Shown: positions 8,553 to 18,258, counted from the first letter of the stretch. The stretch: 64,000 bases of DNA from Bacteroidia bacterium (GCA_030430535.1 JAUIKY010000001.1:1-64000), one strand, 5' to 3'. Notes: a model not told the origin generated them from the sequence alone. Made by a program: numbers and translations.

Positions 8553-9596
8553 ATGTACATAAAAAAGATACTCCTTGCCATTGCGGTTTTAGGTTTGGTA
8601 GCGGCCGCCTATTTCGCCTATTTTGTTTATAACGCCATGTTAAAGCCCAATACGGCATTTAATAACGAGGAAGCTTATATTTATGTGCCTACCAATGCTT
8701 CTTACGATGAAGTTAGGAGCCAATTGGAACCTTTGCTTGACGATATGGACTCGTTTGATGCTTTGGCCGAACGGAAAAAATACACTTCAAATATCAAAGC
8801 GGGCCGTTTTATGATCAAAAAAGGCATGAGTAATAACGATATTATCAATTCCATTCGCAGCAAAAACTTACCCATAAAATTATCGTTTAACAATCAGGAA
8901 ACTTTGGAAAAATTGGCCGGTCGCGTGGCCAATCAAATAGAAGCCGATAGTTTGTCGCTTTTGCAAGCGATGACCGAAGAAACGTTTTTATCGGAAAATG
9001 ATTTTAGCAAAGCCACAGCTTTGGGTATGTATTTGCCCAATAGTTATGAATTCTTTTGGAATACTTCCGCAGAAGATTTTAGAAGCCGAATGCTGAAAGA
9101 ATACAACCGCTTTTGGAACGAAAACCGATTGGCAAAGGCAGAAGCCATTGGTTTGTCGCCCGCTGAGGTCATTACGTTGGCATCCATCGTGCACGAAGAA
9201 TCGAAGCAAGCTAGCGAACAACCTCGAATTGCCGGGGTGTACATGAATCGATTGCGTATTGGCATGCCGCTTCAGGCCGACCCTACTTTAAAGTTTGCCG
9301 CTTATCAGCTTCCGCAATATAAAAATACCATTATAAAACGGGTTTTGAATATTCATAAGGAAATCGATTCCCCATACAACACCTATAAAAATGGCGGATT
9401 GCCACCCGGGCTTATAGCCATGCCTGATATTTCAGCGATTAATGCCGTGCTCAATTACGAAAAGCATAGCTACCTGTACTTTGCTGCCGATGCGCAACGC
9501 TTAGGCTTCCATAAGTTTGCCAAAACCTTATCGCAACATAACGCCAACGCTCGGGCTTACCAGCGTTATTTGTCGCAACAAGGCATCAATAAATAG
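8553..9596 (+). CDS. mltG: Endolytic transglycosylase MltG
   Basis: The protein is a YceG-like membrane-bound lytic transglycosylase that cuts nascent glycan strands and so ends their elongation. It has an N-terminal transmembrane helix (about 5-27), a LysM-like middle part, and the catalytic block ASIVHEESKQ (Glu215/Glu216), then AGVYMNRLRIGMPLQADPT and GLPPGLIAMP. The length of 347 is usual. The ATG directly follows the stop of the GNAT gene and its own stop shares a base with the GTG of the next gene. Confidence 0.9.
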   Translation: MYIKKILLAIAVLGLVAAAYFAYFVYNAMLKPNTAFNNEEAYIYVPTNASYDEVRSQLEPLLDDMDSFDALAERKKYTSNIKAGRFMIKKGMSNNDIINSIRSKNLPIKLSFNNQETLEKLAGRVANQIEADSLSLLQAMTEETFLSENDFSKATALGMYLPNSYEFFWNTSAEDFRSRMLKEYNRFWNENRLAKAEAIGLSPAEVITLASIVHEESKQASEQPRIAGVYMNRLRIGMPLQADPTLKFAAYQLPQYKNTIIKRVLNIHKEIDSPYNTYKNGGLPPGLIAMPDISAINAVLNYEKHSYLYFAADAQRLGFHKFAKTLSQHNANARAYQRYLSQQGINK

Positions 9597-10507
9597 TGAG
9601 GGTCTGGGTGATTAAACATATCGTTTGTATTGTTTTTTTGCCGTTTTGTTTGTTTTCGCAGTCTAAGCTCAATGCTTTTTTAACGCCCACCGATAGTTTA
9701 AATGTGTCGCGAAGAAATGCGGTAGTTGCTGCAGAGGCCTCTGTTTCTACATTAACTTTAGTGGGGCTTAACCAAATTTGGTATGCCGATTTCGAGCGTT
9801 CAAAATTCCATACGGTAAACGATAATAGCCAATGGCTGCAAATGGATAAGCTAGGGCATGCTTTCACCGCTTACCAAATGGGAAGGCATAGTGCACAACT
9901 TTTAAACTGGAGTGGGGTTCAAAAAAAAGACCAGCTTATTTATGGAGCTACTTTAGGTTTTACTTTTTTAACTGCCGTTGAAGTGCTTGATGGCTATTCG
10001 AAAGAATGGGGCTTCTCTTGGGGCGATATCGTTACCAATGGTATCGGTACCGGGCTCTATATTGGGCAAGAATTACTTTGGAATGAGCAGCGCATCGCCT
10101 TAAAATACTCTTTTCATCAAACAAAATACGCAGACCTAAATCCAGATAAGCTCGGTGCAACGTATATAGAGCAAATTTTAAAGGATTATAACGGACAAAC
10201 CTATTGGTTAAGTTTTAATCTGCACGACTTTTTTAAAGAAAGTAACATACCCAAATGGTTTAATGTCGCCTTGGGTTATGGGGGAGAAGGGATGCTGTTC
10301 GGTTCAAAAGATGTTGACAGTCAGTTGTTAACAAATTACGACAGGTACAGGCAATTCTATTTAAGTTTTGACATAAATTTGAGTAAGATTAAAACCCAAT
10401 CAAAATTATTGATGACTGTTTTTGATGTTTTTAATATGATAAAAATACCCTTTCCTACGCTGGAAATCAGCAAAAAAGGAGCTGCTTTTCATCTATTCTA
10501 CTATTAA
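9596..10507 (+). CDS. DUF2279 family protein
   Basis: This 303-residue protein begins at GTG 9596, sharing the last base of the mltG stop. A signal peptide (1-22, ending CLFSQ) is followed by a region with the DUF2279 pattern: WLQMDKLGHAFTAYQ (~81-95) and EVLDGYSKEWGFSWGDIVTN. Several weak hydrophobic stretches follow, and the C-terminal third looks like an outer-membrane-associated beta structure. Function is unknown; the family occurs with envelope genes, and the coupling to mltG points to a cell-wall or outer-membrane role. Confidence 0.75.
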   Translation: MRVWVIKHIVCIVFLPFCLFSQSKLNAFLTPTDSLNVSRRNAVVAAEASVSTLTLVGLNQIWYADFERSKFHTVNDNSQWLQMDKLGHAFTAYQMGRHSAQLLNWSGVQKKDQLIYGATLGFTFLTAVEVLDGYSKEWGFSWGDIVTNGIGTGLYIGQELLWNEQRIALKYSFHQTKYADLNPDKLGATYIEQILKDYNGQTYWLSFNLHDFFKESNIPKWFNVALGYGGEGMLFGSKDVDSQLLTNYDRYRQFYLSFDINLSKIKTQSKLLMTVFDVFNMIKIPFPTLEISKKGAAFHLFYY

Positions 10508-10552
10508 AAACAGTACTTAATCGATTAATTTTGAAGTTATTAAAATTATAGC

Positions 10553-10560
10553 TAATTTTG
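10553..10560 (+). promoter_or_regulatory. -7 box before the lysozyme-like gene
   Basis: TAATTTTG matches TAnnTTTG exactly, 59 bases before the ATG at 10620. It follows the stop of the DUF2279 gene, so the next gene probably has its own promoter. Confidence 0.5.
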
Positions 10561-10619
10561 CACGCTCAAATTTCAAGGCATACTTTTTGTATTTAAGTAG
10601 GCTGAAAAAATTTAAAACT

Positions 10620-11288
10620 ATGGTAAAGCATATTGCAGGTTTTACAACCCTTACGCTTACAGTAATAGTGCTTTTGGGCACCTTGTTTCAAGCTGATGAA
10701 ACCATTGATTTAAGCAGTTATTCTACAGAAGGCTTAAATTTAAACTACACCGTTATTGACGACACCCAACAAAGCGATGACCTTTTAGCGATGCTTAACG
10801 GGGAAGATTCTGATGAAGAATTCACGCCGTATTTAGGAAAATCGTTTGTGGGTTTTAAGGAAGCTTTGGCTTTTAAGGAATCTGGCGGAAACTATAATTC
10901 GGTAAATACTTATGGTTATTTGGGAAAGTACCAATTTGGGGCTTCCACTTTAAAGCTTATAGGAATACATAATCCTGCTAAGTTTTTAAAGAACCCCAGG
11001 TTGCAGGAAAAAGCTTTTTTAGCGAACACGGCACGTAACAAATGGATTTTAAGACGCGACATTAAAAATTTTGTTGGAAAGCGTATTAATGGTATTGTTG
11101 TTACCGAATCGGGTATTTTGGCGGCCGCCCACTTGGCTGGTCCCGGTAGTGTGAAGAAGTATTTACGAAGCTACGGCTTGGATAACTTTGCAGATGGTTA
11201 CGGAACAACCGTTTACTACTACATGAAACGTTTTTCGGGTTACGATACCTCTTTTGTGAAACCCAACAAACAAGCTAAAGCCATTTAA
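10620..11288 (+). CDS. Secreted lysozyme/transglycosylase-like protein
   Basis: The protein has 222 residues from ATG 10620; an in-frame TTG at 10587 would place 11 extra charged residues before the signal anchor and is less likely. An N-terminal hydrophobic segment (5-23) is followed by an acidic linker and a lysozyme-like domain. The probable catalytic Glu87 sits in AFKESGGNY, followed by GYLGKYQFG, a pattern shared with phage lysozyme-like and SLT enzymes. AAAHLAGPGSVKKYL closes the fold. It probably cuts peptidoglycan in the periplasm. It lies convergent to the RsmI-like gene, with only six bases between stops. Confidence 0.72.
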   Translation: MVKHIAGFTTLTLTVIVLLGTLFQADETIDLSSYSTEGLNLNYTVIDDTQQSDDLLAMLNGEDSDEEFTPYLGKSFVGFKEALAFKESGGNYNSVNTYGYLGKYQFGASTLKLIGIHNPAKFLKNPRLQEKAFLANTARNKWILRRDIKNFVGKRINGIVVTESGILAAAHLAGPGSVKKYLRSYGLDNFADGYGTTVYYYMKRFSGYDTSFVKPNKQAKAI

Positions 11289-11294
11289 TTAGGT

Positions 11295-12011
11295 TTATAG
11301 TTTATGAATTATAAAAATGGTAGGTCTTTTATGAAGGTCTACCATATTTTTTTTCCATTGGTTTACCGTTTGGGTTTTAATAAATTCTGTTGGAAGCGTG
11401 ATGTCGCATGCCACACAAACATTCGTATTTTGATCTAAAACCCCAATTAACCCCTCAAGCATTTTGTTGTTGCGGTAGGGCGTTTCAATAAATAGTTGCG
11501 ATTGGTTGTGCTCAAACGATAAGCGTTCCAAACGTTTTATTTCTTTTTTGCGTTCGGCTTTATCAATGGGCAAATAACCATTAAATGCAAAACTTTGTCC
11601 GTTCATACCCGAACCCATCATCGCCATTAAAATAGATGAAGGTCCAACCAGTGGCACCACTTTGATGTTTTTTTCGTGGGCTATTTTTACCACATCGGCA
11701 CCGGGGTCGGCCACACCGGGGCATCCCGCTTCTGAAAGGAGCCCTACGCCTATACCCTTTAAGCACGGTTCTAAAAAAGTGGGCAAGTCGGTAGCTTCCG
11801 TGAATTTATTCAACAGGAAAATATTAAGTGACGGCTGCGGTTTTTCGGGGCAGATGCGTTTTATAAATCGTCGCGCCGTTTTTTCATTTTCAACAATAAA
11901 AGTGTTGGTGTTTTCTATTACTTGTTTTACTAAAGCTGGGAGTACTTCCAAAGGGTCGTTGTCGCCCAAAGTGGTCGGAATCAGGTAAAGTTGGCCTATT
12001 CGGTTTGTCAT
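11295..12011 (-). CDS. SAM-dependent methyltransferase, RsmI-like
   Basis: This is a tetrapyrrole-methylase-fold protein of 238 residues with IGQLYLIPTTLGD at the start, LLSEAGCPGVADPG (SAM site) in the middle and VPLVGPSSILMAMMGSGM. It resembles 16S rRNA 2'-O-methyltransferase RsmI but is shorter and diverged at both ends; flavobacteria usually carry this paralogue in addition to a true RsmI. The target RNA or small molecule is therefore uncertain. Its ATG follows the stop of the sugar dehydrogenase gene without a gap, so it is the last gene of a dnaA-ptp-dehydrogenase-methylase run. Confidence 0.8.
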   Translation of the reverse strand: MTNRIGQLYLIPTTLGDNDPLEVLPALVKQVIENTNTFIVENEKTARRFIKRICPEKPQPSLNIFLLNKFTEATDLPTFLEPCLKGIGVGLLSEAGCPGVADPGADVVKIAHEKNIKVVPLVGPSSILMAMMGSGMNGQSFAFNGYLPIDKAERKKEIKRLERLSFEHNQSQLFIETPYRNNKMLEGLIGVLDQNTNVCVACDITLPTEFIKTQTVNQWKKNMVDLHKRPTIFIIHKL

Positions 12012-13421
12012 TTAATGAATGATGAGTTTTTTTGAAATTCTTGAACCGCTATTCAAATTCACTTCCACAAAATAAAGCCCTTTTTGGTAAGTTTCCACAG
12101 AAAAACGGAATGTTTTTTCGGTAGGGTAGTGCGTTTTAATTTTTCGTCCCTGAATATTGTAAACTGAAATAGATGTCGTTTTGTCAAAAAGACGGGATAA
12201 GTGAACGGTAACTTGCTCGCTTGAAGGGTTTGGGTATAAATTAAAACCTGTATTATCGAAAGCTGAAAAGCTCAAATTCGCATCGGTTATTTGGTAAACG
12301 TTTGAACCTCCGGCGATGTATAATTCGCCATTGGCGTCTTCGCCCAAAGTAGTCCAACCCTGATTGATGTTGGGGCTTTGAAAGGCCAGAGACCAACTGC
12401 TGCCGTTGTTGGTTAAAATGCCAATAGTTTGTTTGCAATAGTCCGCAAAAAAGTATTTCCCGTTAAAGCTGGGGTAGCTCGTGCCGCGGTAAACGTAACC
12501 GCCTGTGATAGACCCAGAGCAGCCACTGCCTTCGTGGGGATATTCGGCAATGGGAGCTATGGTTGCGCTTAATCCACCGGACGGGCAATTGGCACTAGTA
12601 TTAAATTCGTGGCTGGCCTCGTAACACCGCCACCCGTAATTATCGCCTGGCATGCCGGAGCCATTTACCATATTAATTTCTTCGTAATCGTTTTGGCCTA
12701 CATCGGCAATCCATAAATCGTTTGTTGATTTGTCGAAAGAAAACTTCCAAGGATTTCGTAATCCGATGGCATAAATTTCTGGTCTGGGATCTTCTGGGCC
12801 ATCGGCCGAACTAAAATATGGGTTTGAGTTGGGGATGGTGTAACCACTGTTTCCACTAACGTCAATACGCAGCAATTTCCCGAAAATGCTGGTGATGTTT
12901 TGTGCTCGGTTTTGCGGGTCGCCACCGCTACCGCCATCGCCCACACCAATATATAAAAAGCCATCGCCGCCAAACGCCAGTTTTCCGCCGTTGTGGTTGC
13001 CATAGGGCTGTTGGTAAGTTAATAATGTTTCGCCGTTGGTGTTGGCGACATCTGGATTGGCACTAACCGTATATCGTGCAATGGTAGAAATGGGTGTGCT
13101 GGTACTCGAATTATCGGTATAATTCACGTAAAATTTACCTGAAGAACTGTAATCGGGTGAAAAGGCTAAACCTAAAAGCCCACGTTCGCCACCAGAACCC
13201 ACCAAACTTGAAATGTCTAAAAACGGCGTGGCATTGACACTGCCGTCTGGATTCACAATTTTTATAATTCCAGCCTTTTCAACAACAAATAATCGGTTGT
13301 CATTAGTATGGGCTATTTCAACAGGATTAGAAAAGCCAGAAGCAAATGTTTCGAGTTGGATGGTTTGCGAAAACCCTAAAGCGGTTAACAGGCAAAACCA
13401 AAGGATAGTTAAATGTTTCAT
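12012..13421 (-). CDS. Secreted PQQ-type sugar dehydrogenase with T9SS tail
   Basis: The 469-residue protein has a signal peptide (1-18, GFSQ), a six-bladed glucose/sorbosone dehydrogenase propeller (about 25-370) with GERGLLGLAF, NHNGGKLAFG, GDGGSGGDPQNRAQN and GLRNPWKFSFD, and a C-terminal type A sorting domain starting FNLYPNPSSEQ (~388) and ending SRISKKLIIH. This marks export through the outer membrane by T9SS. Family members oxidise aldoses with PQQ, but binding of PQQ is not proven by sequence. It directly precedes the RsmI-like methylase and follows the LMW-PTP gene on the same strand. Confidence 0.85.
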   Translation of the reverse strand: MKHLTILWFCLLTALGFSQTIQLETFASGFSNPVEIAHTNDNRLFVVEKAGIIKIVNPDGSVNATPFLDISSLVGSGGERGLLGLAFSPDYSSSGKFYVNYTDNSSTSTPISTIARYTVSANPDVANTNGETLLTYQQPYGNHNGGKLAFGGDGFLYIGVGDGGSGGDPQNRAQNITSIFGKLLRIDVSGNSGYTIPNSNPYFSSADGPEDPRPEIYAIGLRNPWKFSFDKSTNDLWIADVGQNDYEEINMVNGSGMPGDNYGWRCYEASHEFNTSANCPSGGLSATIAPIAEYPHEGSGCSGSITGGYVYRGTSYPSFNGKYFFADYCKQTIGILTNNGSSWSLAFQSPNINQGWTTLGEDANGELYIAGGSNVYQITDANLSFSAFDNTGFNLYPNPSSEQVTVHLSRLFDKTTSISVYNIQGRKIKTHYPTEKTFRFSVETYQKGLYFVEVNLNSGSRISKKLIIH

Positions 13422-13472
13422 GGAGCACCTTTTTACGTAAAGTTAATAAATAAGGTGCTAAGTACCATGTAA

Positions 13473-13928
13473 TTAATTGGTTACTTTTTTTGCGATAATT
13501 TCGCAGGCCTCGTCGAGCATGTTGTAAACATTTTCAAAACCTTGGTCGCCGCCGTAGTAGGGGTCAGGTACTTCGAAGTCTTTTTTAGGGTGAACTTCGT
13601 TTAAAATCAATTTCACTTTTGAAATGTCGTTGTCATTCCTGGCCAGTTTCACCACATTTTTAAAATTGGAGCTGTCCATAACGTAAATGAGATCGAAGCG
13701 ATCAAAATCTTCAACTTCAAACTGGCGCCCTCTTAAATTTGAAATATCCAATCCGTATTTTTTGGCAACGGCCACCGAGCGTTGGTCGGGCGCACTGCCA
13801 ATGTGATAGGCCGCTGTTCCAGCAGAATCTACAGCAAAACCGTTTGATGGTAGTTTAGATCGTAAAATACCTTCGGCCAACGGAGAACGGCAAATGTTTC
13901 CGAGGCAAACCATGAGTATTTTTGTCAT
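13473..13928 (-). CDS. Low-molecular-weight protein tyrosine phosphatase
   Basis: The 151-residue enzyme carries the P-loop CLGNICRS near the start (nucleophile Cys8, Arg14) and the general-acid loop VPDPYYGG near residue 120, both needed for phosphotyrosine hydrolysis. Substrates may be exopolysaccharide kinases or arginine/tyrosine-phosphorylated proteins. It lies 12 bases after dnaA on the same strand, a linkage common in flavobacteria, and is probably co-transcribed with it. Confidence 0.9.
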   Translation of the reverse strand: MTKILMVCLGNICRSPLAEGILRSKLPSNGFAVDSAGTAAYHIGSAPDQRSVAVAKKYGLDISNLRGRQFEVEDFDRFDLIYVMDSSNFKNVVKLARNDNDISKVKLILNEVHPKKDFEVPDPYYGGDQGFENVYNMLDEACEIIAKKVTN

Positions 13929-13940
13929 TTTAAAAGGATT

Positions 13941-15368
13941 TTAAACAGACAGTTTTTTTGTGATGTCTTCAACGTACTTTCTAAATTGTTTATCGGTTGA
14001 AGATAGATTGTCTACTGTTTTGCAGGCATGTAAGACGGTGGCGTGGTCGCGTTTTCCAATTTGAGAACCAATACTGGCCAATGACGCCTTGGTGAATTTT
14101 TTAGCGAAAAACATGGCCAATTGGCGAGCCTGTACAATGTGACGCTTTCTGGTTTTTGATTGTAGGGTGTCTACATCCATTTGGAAATAATCTGAAACAA
14201 CCTTTTGGATATAGTCGATAGAAACCTCCCTTTTGGTGTTTTTTACAAATTTTTCAACAATGACTCGGGCTAAATCTAAAGTGATTTCCTTTTTGTTGAA
14301 GGATGATTGCGCAATCAACGAAATAATGGCACCTTCCAATTCCCTAACATTAGTCTTGATGTTTTTGGCCACGTATTCAATAATGTCCTCAGGCATTTCA
14401 ACACCATCGCGATACAGTTTGTTTCTTAAAATGGAAACACGGGTTTCAAAATCCGGACTCTGAAGCTCGGCTGATAGCCCCCATTTAAATCGCGATAACA
14501 AACGTTGCTCGATGTCTTGCATATCAACCGGTGCTTTATCACTGGTTAATACCACTTGTTTTCCGTTTTGGTGCAAGTGGTTGAAAATATGGAAGAATAC
14601 ATCCTGCGTTCCGGTTTTTCCAGATAGGAACTGTACATCGTCAATAATCAATACATCAATAATTTGATAGAAATGAATAAAGTCGTTTCTGTTATTCTTT
14701 TTTATCGCATCAATGTATTGTTGTGTAAATTTTTCCGCAGAAATATACAATACCGTTTTTTCGGGGTATTTGTCCTTAATATCAACACCAATGGCATGTG
14801 CTAAATGGGTTTTTCCTAAACCAACACCACCAAAAATAAGCAATGGGTTAAACGATGTGCCTCCTGGTTTGGCAGCAACAGCTAATCCGGCACTTCTTGC
14901 CAATCGGTTGGAGTCGCCTTCCAAGAAATTCTCAAAACTATAGTTCGGGTTAAGTTGCGACTCAATCTTAACATTTCTTATCCCGGGAATAACGAATGGA
15001 TTTCGTAATTCTGGATTTTTATTGTTTAAAGGAATGTCTACATCCTGCGATTTTACCGCACTTCGGTTAGAACTTGGTATCTTTTCCGTGAAAGGTTGTT
15101 TGTTGCCATAAGTGTTTTCCATTTTAATAATGTAAACCAACTTGGCCGTTTCGCCCAACTCTTTGGTAAGGGCAACTTTTAAAATTTTCACATAGTGCTC
15201 TTCAAGCCATTCGTAAAAAAACTTGCTGGGCACTTGAATGCTCAAAGCTGTATCTGTAAGCTTCACTGCAACGATGGGTTCAAACCATGTTTTGTATGCT
15301 TGCGGTTGGATATTATCCTTTATAAATTCAAGACAGTTATTCCAAACCGATTGCGCAGTTACACTCAT
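13941..15368 (-). CDS. dnaA: Chromosomal replication initiator DnaA
   Basis: DnaA binds origin DnaA boxes and melts oriC. The 475-residue protein shows domain I (1-~80), a short linker, the AAA+ domain with Walker A GGVGLGKTH and Walker B LIIDDVQFL, and domain IV with the DNA-binding signature GKRDHATVLHACKTV near the C-terminus. The 191-bp upstream gap to the divergent YbgC gene has no cluster of TTATCCACA boxes, so I do not call an origin here; dnaA and oriC are often separate in this phylum. Confidence 0.96.
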   Translation of the reverse strand: MSVTAQSVWNNCLEFIKDNIQPQAYKTWFEPIVAVKLTDTALSIQVPSKFFYEWLEEHYVKILKVALTKELGETAKLVYIIKMENTYGNKQPFTEKIPSSNRSAVKSQDVDIPLNNKNPELRNPFVIPGIRNVKIESQLNPNYSFENFLEGDSNRLARSAGLAVAAKPGGTSFNPLLIFGGVGLGKTHLAHAIGVDIKDKYPEKTVLYISAEKFTQQYIDAIKKNNRNDFIHFYQIIDVLIIDDVQFLSGKTGTQDVFFHIFNHLHQNGKQVVLTSDKAPVDMQDIEQRLLSRFKWGLSAELQSPDFETRVSILRNKLYRDGVEMPEDIIEYVAKNIKTNVRELEGAIISLIAQSSFNKKEITLDLARVIVEKFVKNTKREVSIDYIQKVVSDYFQMDVDTLQSKTRKRHIVQARQLAMFFAKKFTKASLASIGSQIGKRDHATVLHACKTVDNLSSTDKQFRKYVEDITKKLSV

Positions 15369-15559
15369 TTTTAAATATACAGATTTTTAAAAGTTAGCTA
15401 GATGATGAATGAAAAAAAACTTTTCATGTCCCCCCAAAAGGAGTGGCAAATATGTGAACAAAATTCTTAAAAAAAAAATCAATTAGTCTTGAATTTTTAG
15501 AAATTTTTCCGCATGTTTAAGCTTATGCCGAAGCTACAAAAAAATATCCAAACAAACTT

Positions 15560-15958
15560 ATGAAATTCGACGAAATACAAATAAGAGTGCGGTATGGGGA
15601 AACCGACCAAATGGGCATTGTTTACCACGGAAACTATGCGTTATATCTTGAAATGGGCAGAATTGAATGGTTGAGGAAGCATGGAATATCTTATAAATCG
15701 ATGGAAGAAAATGGGGTGATGTTGCCTGTGATTTCACTCAGTATAAATTATAAAAAATCAGCGGTTTATGATGATGTAATTAACGTAAAAACTCAACTCA
15801 AAAAAATGCCCTCAGCGAAGATAGAATTCGACTATGAAATTACTAATGAGACGGGTGAAATTTTAACCACTGCAAATACCGTTTTGGCTTTTATTGATAA
15901 AAATACCAATCGGCCAATACGGGCACCAAAATATATTACCGACTTGCTGGAGGATTAA
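15560..15958 (+). CDS. ybgC: Acyl-CoA thioesterase, YbgC/4HBT family
   Basis: This is a 132-residue hot-dog-fold thioesterase. The family signature VRYGETDQMGIVYHGNY (residues 9-25) includes the catalytic Asp16, and LEMGRIEWLR follows. YbgC-type enzymes hydrolyse acyl-CoAs near the membrane. No Tol-Pal genes are adjacent, so the physiological partner is unknown. It is divergent from dnaA and ends at a strong bidirectional terminator shared with acr3. Confidence 0.85.
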   Translation: MKFDEIQIRVRYGETDQMGIVYHGNYALYLEMGRIEWLRKHGISYKSMEENGVMLPVISLSINYKKSAVYDDVINVKTQLKKMPSAKIEFDYEITNETGEILTTANTVLAFIDKNTNRPIRAPKYITDLLED

Positions 15959-15982
15959 TATTATTTTAGATGACAACAAATG

Positions 15983-16018
15983 AAAACGGTTCAGTTAAAA
16001 TAAACTGAACCGTTTTTT
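15983..16018. terminator. Bidirectional terminator between ybgC and acr3
   Basis: A perfect 14-bp stem (AAAACGGTTCAGTT and its complement) with a 6-base loop lies between two convergent genes. A T-rich tail is present on either strand. Confidence 0.85.
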
Positions 16019-16022
16019 AGTA

Positions 16023-17087
16023 TTATACAATTTTAGTAGCAGTACTTTTTTTTCCGTAATATTTATCCCTGAGCCAAAACGAAACACGTACTAATAAAAT
16101 TAGGGCTGGTACTTCAACCAGTGGGCCAATAACGCCGGCAAAAGCTTGCCCAGAATTGAGACCGAAAACGGCTATGGCCACGGCAATGGCCAATTCGAAG
16201 TTGTTTCCCGCAGCGGTAAAAGCTACCGATGTGGTTTTGTCGTATTCCGCCCCGGTGGCTTTGGTAAAGAAAAAGCCAATAATGAACATTAGCGTGAAAT
16301 ACACCAAAAGGGGTATGGCAATGATTACCACATCCATAGGGATTTCAACAATCAATTCGCCTTTTAGGGAAAACATCACTATAATGGTGAATAAAAGAGC
16401 GATAAGCGTTAAAGGGGAAACTTTTGGGATAAAGGTTTGGTTGTACCAAGTTTCGCCTTTTAGTTTTACTAAAATCCATCGGCTCAATATACCCAGTACA
16501 AACGGAATGCCCAAATAAATGGCGACGCTTTCTGCAATGGTTGCAATGGAAATATCTATAATAGCCCCTTCAAACCCGAAATAGGGAGGTAGGATGGTAA
16601 TAAAAATCCAAGCGTAAAAACTGTATGCAAATACCTGAAAAATACTGTTTAACGCAACCAATCCTGCGCCGTATTCGCTGCTGCCTTCTGCCAAATCGTT
16701 CCAAACCAAAACCATGGCAATACAACGTGCGAGACCGATTAAAATGAGTCCGACCATATATTCAGGGTAGTCCCTTAAAAACGTGATGGCCAATACAAAC
16801 ATTAAAATCGGACCGATAATCCAGTTTAAAACCAATGATATTGAAAGGATTTTGGTGTTTTTAAACACTTCAGGTAACAAGGCATAGTTTACTTTGGCTA
16901 ATGGCGGGTACATCATCAAAATCAAACCAATGGCAATGGGAATATTGGTAGTACCGCTGCTCATGGCGTTAATCACGTTTGGAAATGTAGGGAAGAAATA
17001 CCCCGTACCAACACCAATAGCCATCGCCACAAAAATCCAAAGGGTGAGGTTTCGGTCCAGGAAACTCAATTTTTTAGTTTTTCCCAT
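16023..17087 (-). CDS. acr3: ACR3-family arsenite efflux permease
   Basis: This is a ten-helix membrane protein of 354 residues. ACR3 hallmarks are [16 protein letters not shown] (contains the conserved Cys of the transport path) and [20 protein letters not shown] near the C-terminus. It exports arsenite across the inner membrane using the proton gradient. It is the last gene of the minus-strand order arsR - DUF6428 - arsC-like - acr3, three bases after the phosphatase-like gene, and ends at a strong terminator. Confidence 0.93.
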   Translation of the reverse strand: MGKTKKLSFLDRNLTLWIFVAMAIGVGTGYFFPTFPNVINAMSSGTTNIPIAIGLILMMYPPLAKVNYALLPEVFKNTKILSISLVLNWIIGPILMFVLAITFLRDYPEYMVGLILIGLARCIAMVLVWNDLAEGSSEYGAGLVALNSIFQVFAYSFYAWIFITILPPYFGFEGAIIDISIATIAESVAIYLGIPFVLGILSRWILVKLKGETWYNQTFIPKVSPLTLIALLFTIIVMFSLKGELIVEIPMDVVIIAIPLLVYFTLMFIIGFFFTKATGAEYDKTTSVAFTAAGNNFELAIAVAIAVFGLNSGQAFAGVIGPLVEVPALILLVRVSFWLRDKYYGKKSTATKIV

Positions 17088-17089
17088 AA

Positions 17090-17722
17090 TTACGATTGAA
17101 TTTTAGAAAACACATAAAACAATTCGGTGGCAATCTGGATGCTACGTTCATTGTATTTTTCGGCCTGTTGCGGCGTGCCATCAAATGCTTTTGGGTCTTC
17201 AAAAGTAATTGGGATTCGCTTTTCTGCACCTGGTACAAACGGACAAGCTTCATTGGCCGAATTACATGTCATCACGGCCGCAAACCCAGATTTCGGATTA
17301 AAATCATCATCCAACGTTTTTGAAAAGCCAATAACCGGATGGGCATTTTCAGAATACTTGATGCTATAAACCGGGTTTTGCCCTTCGGAAAGCTTTTGTA
17401 TTAAGAATCCTGAGTTTTTTAACGCTTGGGCCGCCATGGGAAACATAGCAGTAGCTTCGGTGCCACCCGAATAACAGAACACATTTTTTATATTGAAGAA
17501 CGCTGCGATGGTTTGTGCCCAAACTTGCGATAAGTGGCTTCGTCGCGAATTGTGCGTGCAAATAAAATTAATTCGGATGTCTTGTTGATTTGATACTTTT
17601 TCCTGAACAAACTCAATTAAAGGTTGTAAAGTTGCTTTTCGCTCTTCAGAAATGGTTTCTGGTTTTAGACTTTTTATGGTCCGTTCTATTTCGGTGAATA
17701 GTTGGGTTTGTGTTGATATCAT
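17090..17722 (-). CDS. ArsC-like arsenate reductase / LMW phosphatase family
   Basis: The 210-residue protein has an N-terminal helical extension of ~50 residues followed by the P-loop [13 protein letters not shown] (~54-66), the CX5R/S signature of thioredoxin-type arsenate reductases and LMW phosphatases, and [16 protein letters not shown] with further cysteines. In this operon it probably reduces arsenate to arsenite for export by Acr3. Flavobacterial homologues are usually named protein-tyrosine-phosphatase, but context favours arsenate reduction. Confidence 0.82.
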   Translation of the reverse strand: MISTQTQLFTEIERTIKSLKPETISEERKATLQPLIEFVQEKVSNQQDIRINFICTHNSRRSHLSQVWAQTIAAFFNIKNVFCYSGGTEATAMFPMAAQALKNSGFLIQKLSEGQNPVYSIKYSENAHPVIGFSKTLDDDFNPKSGFAAVMTCNSANEACPFVPGAEKRIPITFEDPKAFDGTPQQAEKYNERSIQIATELFYVFSKIQS

Positions 17723-17744
17723 TATTAATTGTGTTTGTTTTTAA

Positions 17745-18212
17745 TTAGCAGCAGTTTCCTCCAGGCTCGCAACAAGGCTCATTGTTGAAATCTGATAATC
17801 TTACTTTTTGTTTTTCCGCAGGGATTCCACAGTTAGCTTTGGCCAAACAATCGGTTTGTTTGGTAGTGAGCAAGAAATTTTCACCGTTAAAGTCCAATCC
17901 AAACTTACCGATGGTTTCACCTTGGTATTCTACCTCAATGTCCAAATTGCCAATGCCCAAAGTTTTTTCAGAAAGCTCGATAATGTTCAGTAATTTTTCG
18001 GGATGCAAGCGGTGGTTGTAATCATCGGTACTCCAAAGTTGAAAGTTTACCACTTCCTCGTTACGAACGGTACCGCCGCAATCAATAAAGTGTTTGGTTA
18101 TTTTGCCTATTTCTGTCACGTGAAAATGGCTCGGAACCAATTCTCCGTTGGGTAATTGAAATGCGATGTTGCTTTCTTTTGTTAAAATGCTTTTTATTTC
18201 TGAAAGTTTCAT
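17745..18212 (-). CDS. DUF6428 protein of arsenic operons
   Basis: The 155-residue cytoplasmic protein is recognised as the DUF6428 family that accompanies Bacteroidota ars operons. It has a compact mixed alpha/beta body (FHVTEIGKITKHFIDCGG, YNHRLHPEKLL) and ends in a striking cysteine-rich tail, CCEPGGNCC, with further Cys at TDCLAKANCG. The tail suggests binding of As(III) or another thiophilic metal, perhaps as a chaperone to Acr3; that is inference. The gene has its own copy of the candidate ArsR operator 12 bases upstream. Confidence 0.75.
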   Translation of the reverse strand: MKLSEIKSILTKESNIAFQLPNGELVPSHFHVTEIGKITKHFIDCGGTVRNEEVVNFQLWSTDDYNHRLHPEKLLNIIELSEKTLGIGNLDIEVEYQGETIGKFGLDFNGENFLLTTKQTDCLAKANCGIPAEKQKVRLSDFNNEPCCEPGGNCC

Positions 18213-18223
18213 ATTGATTGTTT

Positions 18224-18249
18224 TATTGCGATTTTACGATTAATAATTT
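18224..18249. promoter_or_regulatory. Candidate ArsR operator, copy 1
   Basis: A 26-bp element starting TATTGCG and containing TTACGATTAATA lies 12 bases upstream of the DUF6428 gene. It matches the element before arsR (18604-18629) at 23 of 26 positions. Probable operator for the downstream part of the operon; function is inferred. Confidence 0.55.
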
Positions 18250-18258
18250 TAAATTTTT

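Noticed and set aside
15369-15559. Replication origin next to dnaA
   Set aside because: The gap has no cluster of DnaA boxes; only a weak TTGTTCACA-like match near 15455 is present.
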